A stretch of 64,000 bases of DNA from Cruorifilaria tuberocauda (taxonomy: Eukaryota; Nematoda; Chromadorea; Rhabditida; Onchocercidae), in NCBI GenBank assembly GCA_013365365.1, contig JABVXU010000322.1, positions 1-64,000 on the forward strand. Reading direction: 5' to 3'. Below are positions 60,682-64,000 of the stretch, in pieces (position 1 is the first letter of the stretch; the number at the start of each line of letters is the position of its first letter). Both the position numbers and the translations under genes were made by a program. The notes under the pieces were generated by a model that had not been told where the DNA came from, made no database searches, and was given only the letters and a program-made list of their open reading frames with translations.

Positions 60682-63672
60682 GCTTTAGCACTCCTAAGTG
60701 TTAATATTTGTCAATTCAGTGGCTGTGGACTTAACTTTGGAAACCTTCACGATTTGCTGCAACACATCGAGGAGACACATATTCGTAATTTATTTTATCA
60801 ATTTTTGTTGTTTTTTGGTACAATGCCTATTTTTCACTTTCAAAAATTCTCTCTATCCTATCAGATAAGTTTTCCATCCTACTGTAATGAAAGATACTGG
60901 TGAAGTTTGGTACCTCAAATATCACGATTCTAAAAGCTCATTCAAAGTTTTAACTTCGTTTTGTTAAAAAGATAACGTTTGAGCATAATTATTTCTTTGA
61001 GCAAATAATAACGAATGATTGCATGTGAATACTTGACTTATTAATTTTGACTTTAGTTCGTTACTTGTTGCAGCTATAGTAGAAGATGAAATAAAGAAAA
61101 AAGAAGAAAACGCTAAAAACTCTTCGTTGGACGATGATCCTTCGAAAGCTGCTGCACTAACTTCCGTTTTTCCTTTAAGCACTATTTGCAAGTAAGCGTT
61201 CTGTTAAAGTCAAAGATATTTTTTCATCGTAATTTTGTTATCTGGAAAAATTAAACCATAACTTTTATGACTAAACTCCAGAATTATATACAAGTAATTC
61301 ATGTTTGACGAAAAAATTAAAAAAATGAAAATTCCCACTGTTTTTCGTAGTAAATTCAATTTCTTCTAATTTCAATAATGTTTCTAGGTTATTTTCAAAG
61401 CTTCCTCCTCAGAAAGCGGTTCCCGTAAATCTTGAACCCGTAAAGCTTGCGATCGGCCACTACAGGTTTGTAATTGTAAAGCTTTCATAATGTCTTCAAA
61501 AATGTTGCTGAAATTCAGTGCTTCTCCTGCTCTCTTTGACTCTTTGTTCTGAAGTATGCTTCATTGGACGTACCAACTCCACTACATGTATTGTAGGCAT
61601 ATCAAATGATCGTGTCTCTTCCACTTAATTTATTCTAAAATTCATTCTTTCTAACGTTAAATATAGATGGTGACTACTTTTAGACCACGTCCGTGGTTTT
61701 CCAGGAAAAAAACATTGGCTGTTACAGTTGCTGGCACGAATGTTTTAGGACAAGCTGGAGACAAATCGCGTTTTGGTAGTTTTCTAAATTTTAATTTATT
61801 ACTTGTCAATTGGTACGTTATTTATTATAGAAAGGATGCAAACAAAGTTTGTTTGCTTTGGAAAGTTTGACATCGAAGGCTTTCCACAAATTCTGAGAAA
61901 TTTTAGTTACAGTATATTAAGAAATAAATCTGCCTAAAGCTTGCGAACGCTTTTTCTTTTTAAATAATGAGAGTTCGAAAATCCAAAGTGATTTTATTTT
62001 TGAAGCTATTTCGCAAATTTTCAGATCCTCATGATGAAGAATCGAATGACTCATTCAGAAATGAAGACTGTGATGACTATGAGCAAGGGTAAGATTCAAT
62101 GATGGTTCATATTGCTTTGTTTAATCTTTGAAGTTAAGCATTTTGTAGAAAAGTTCGAGAAACTCGCAATATTTTTTTTTATGAAATACTTTGTGTTCTA
62201 TGCTACTGTTTGTCTTTCTCAAATAAGATTAATATTAAAACTTATCACCTATTTGTCCAAAATCCAAATCGTTATGAATTTTTGCTCTTTCAAAGTCCTT
62301 TTTTTATGCCTCCTTTATTCGATTGTACAAATTTTGTCTGAGCTGCATTTCAAATATATAGGTCTGATGAAAGACGACATAAATGTCCAGTAGAAGGATG
62401 CAACAAACGCTACAAAAATTTGCAAGGAGCACGTTATCATGCGCGTCAAGTACATGGTTATACTGAGGATAATGGTGCAAATAATGCAGTATCATTCGAC
62501 TTGACTGCAGTGGTACCTGGACAAGTTGCGCCATTGATACAGTCTGGCGCACCTAGCAAATATGCAAAGTTTGTTGTTTCTTTAAAAAAATTTGAAAAAA
62601 AGACGAGATTTTTTTTGTTAGAAAATTTAATAAGAAGGAATTTACTTTTTCGCGGTTTAAACTTCTTGCATATTTTTGCACTTGATTTAAATTTGGCTCT
62701 AATTCAGACATAGCTTGAAATATTTGGGATAATATTGAACTTAACGTCAAAATTTGAACTTGAATGATGTTGAAATCTTAAAGCCCGTATCATCTGCAGT
62801 TTACGTCCTTACAAATGCAGCCAGTGTTCAAAGCGTTACAAAACCATTGTTGGATTAAATAATCATGTGCAACAGTCACATCAACGTATTAATAACGGTA
62901 GGTTGCTCTTTCATTGAATGTGTAAGTTCTAACTCCTCAAGCAATTAATAAAAATGAAGTTGCAGCTGGAAATGCTACTTTGTCAACAAATTTAGTACCA
63001 GTTTCGCCTTCAGCCGTTTCTGTTTCAACAACACATAATAACGTTCCATCACCATCAACTTCCAATCATGTATATTTTTCTTCAATGGTAACATAGTATA
63101 GTTCAGATTGATGTAGTTATGGTGAATCATTTTGCGCTACATTTTTCCGATCGGAATATTGTGTACGCATAGTGAAAAGCATGATGCCATAAATAAAAGA
63201 GGGGGAGAAACATAACACATGAACCTCGAACTGAAAATATTTTGTTTTCATGTGGAAATCATGAAAAATTGATTAATTACAGGTGACCGCAGAAGGTGAT
63301 GAACATATAGCAGTACCATCGAGTTACTTGACATCGACAAATATTTCGAATACAACACAAGTGCGAATCAACGCACAGCCTTTACTGCCTCTTCCGTCTG
63401 CTACTGGACATCAATACCAGCAACAGGTGAGATTACGTTGTTCAAATGAAACTGGGTTAGTTTTTCTGGCTTATGTCGAATCCGAGTTCGGATTTAAATT
63501 TCAGATGTTTCAGCCCAATAATGTAACAAAGCTTGTATCGACAGCTAATAGTGTGATGACGAGAAATATGAACGTTCTCTCATCATATGGCCCACAAACA
63601 AATGAATCGCTAGCTTCAACCGCTTCTCGAACAGATACATCGCAGGTGATTGATTTCGATCTTATAGAGTGA
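60679..63672 (+). CDS. JAZF1-type C2H2 zinc-finger protein
   Basis: Ten exons, 60679-60784, 61074-61191, 61388-61469, 61667-61775, 62025-62088, 62362-62568, 62800-62897, 62966-63069, 63283-63426 and 63505-63672, give 399 aa, all in phase (human JAZF1 ~243). Residues ~11-34 form a first finger (CQFSGCGLNFGNLHDLLQHI) nearly identical to the JAZF1 N-terminus. A long gap with an acidic patch (DPHDEESNDS) follows, then two more fingers: CPVEGCNKRYKN...H...H (C-x4-C-x12-H-x4-H) and CSQCSKRYKTIVGLNNH (C-x2-C). This layout is typical of JAZF1, relative of yeast Sfp1. JAZF1 is a chromatin-associated subunit of NuA4/TIP60. The C-terminal ~150 residues are Ser/Thr/Gln-rich without similarity. The start could be 60607, since the frame is open upstream. 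The last intron (63427-63504, 78 nt) is in frame and stop-free. Confidence 0.88.
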
Positions 63673-64000
63673 AGTTGGGGCAAAAATATTGGAAATAGTG
63701 AGATAAGAAGGTCGATAATTCTTACCGCATCATCCTTACGTTTCATCCTGAACTCCTACCGCTCATCTCAAACTGACAATATTTCATATTCCTCTTGCTG
63801 AAGTGAAATTTTATTCATATTTATAGAAGCAAAATCAAGCTGGATACAACAAATAAGAAGCGCGGTTTCTAATCTTTAAAAACACTTTATTGGCTTCAGT
63901 CTTTCATCAATATAACATCATGTATTGATCATTTGGAAGTGAATAAGTTTAAAATTATCATGTACACATAAGTAATAATTATTTGGAAGCTCGAAATCTC
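63673..64000. other. 3' flank of the JAZF1-type gene
   Basis: No gene seen. Contains the presumed 3' untranslated region; no AATAAA on the plus strand was noticed here, only close variants. A minus-strand open frame overlapping 63510-63746 is the antisense of the last exon. Confidence 0.5.

Overview
The window is nuclear DNA of a nematode, most likely a filarial (onchocercid) worm. It is strongly AT-rich. Genes are split into many short exons with GT...AG introns whose 3' ends read like TTTCAG, several start codons sit just behind such an acceptor (as expected for spliced-leader trans-splicing), and the proteins match nematode and metazoan families. No bacterial, viral or transposase gene was recognised. 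All gene models were built by eye from splice signals and reading phase. In each multi-exon model except the incomplete one at 6.4-8.2 kb, the exon lengths sum to a whole number of codons.

Layout. 1-13.7 kb is gene-poor: microsatellites, one 16-bp inverted repeat, and two phase-compatible exons of an unidentified minus-strand gene (6383-8213). 13.7-17.6 kb (-) is WDR37, a WD40 protein of 482 aa. 18.7-20.8 kb (+) is PPTC7, a mitochondrial PP2C phosphatase of 321 aa. 22.4-24.1 kb (+) is NDUFS8, the 2x[4Fe-4S] subunit of complex I. 25.3-27.8 kb (-) is an F-box/leucine-rich protein with a probable GC-AG intron. 28.9-35.8 kb (-) is a complete 20-exon integrin beta subunit (pat-3 type, 822 aa). 35.8-38.9 kb is intergenic with two hairpin-forming inverted repeats. 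38.9-59.6 kb (-) is a 51-exon, about 2,866-aa SWI2/SNF2 ATPase of the EP400/Domino/SSL-1 class (HSA domain, split ATPase, SANT-like region, Gln/Ser/Thr-rich tail). 60.7-63.7 kb (+) is a JAZF1-type three-zinc-finger protein of 399 aa.

How the genes relate. The most notable point is that the EP400-type ATPase and the JAZF1-type protein, both subunits of the NuA4/TIP60 chromatin complex in animals, are divergently transcribed from one ~1.1-kb interval holding a GC-rich patch. The ATPase gene also carries a putative retained intron that would end the protein before the SANT region, reminiscent of the two Drosophila Domino isoforms. One of its introns holds a decayed copy of helicase motif V. PPTC7 and NDUFS8, both mitochondrial, lie in tandem on one strand. 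No wholly new system was found; the best leads are the divergent chromatin pair, the possible isoform switch, and the unidentified gene at 6.4-8.2 kb.
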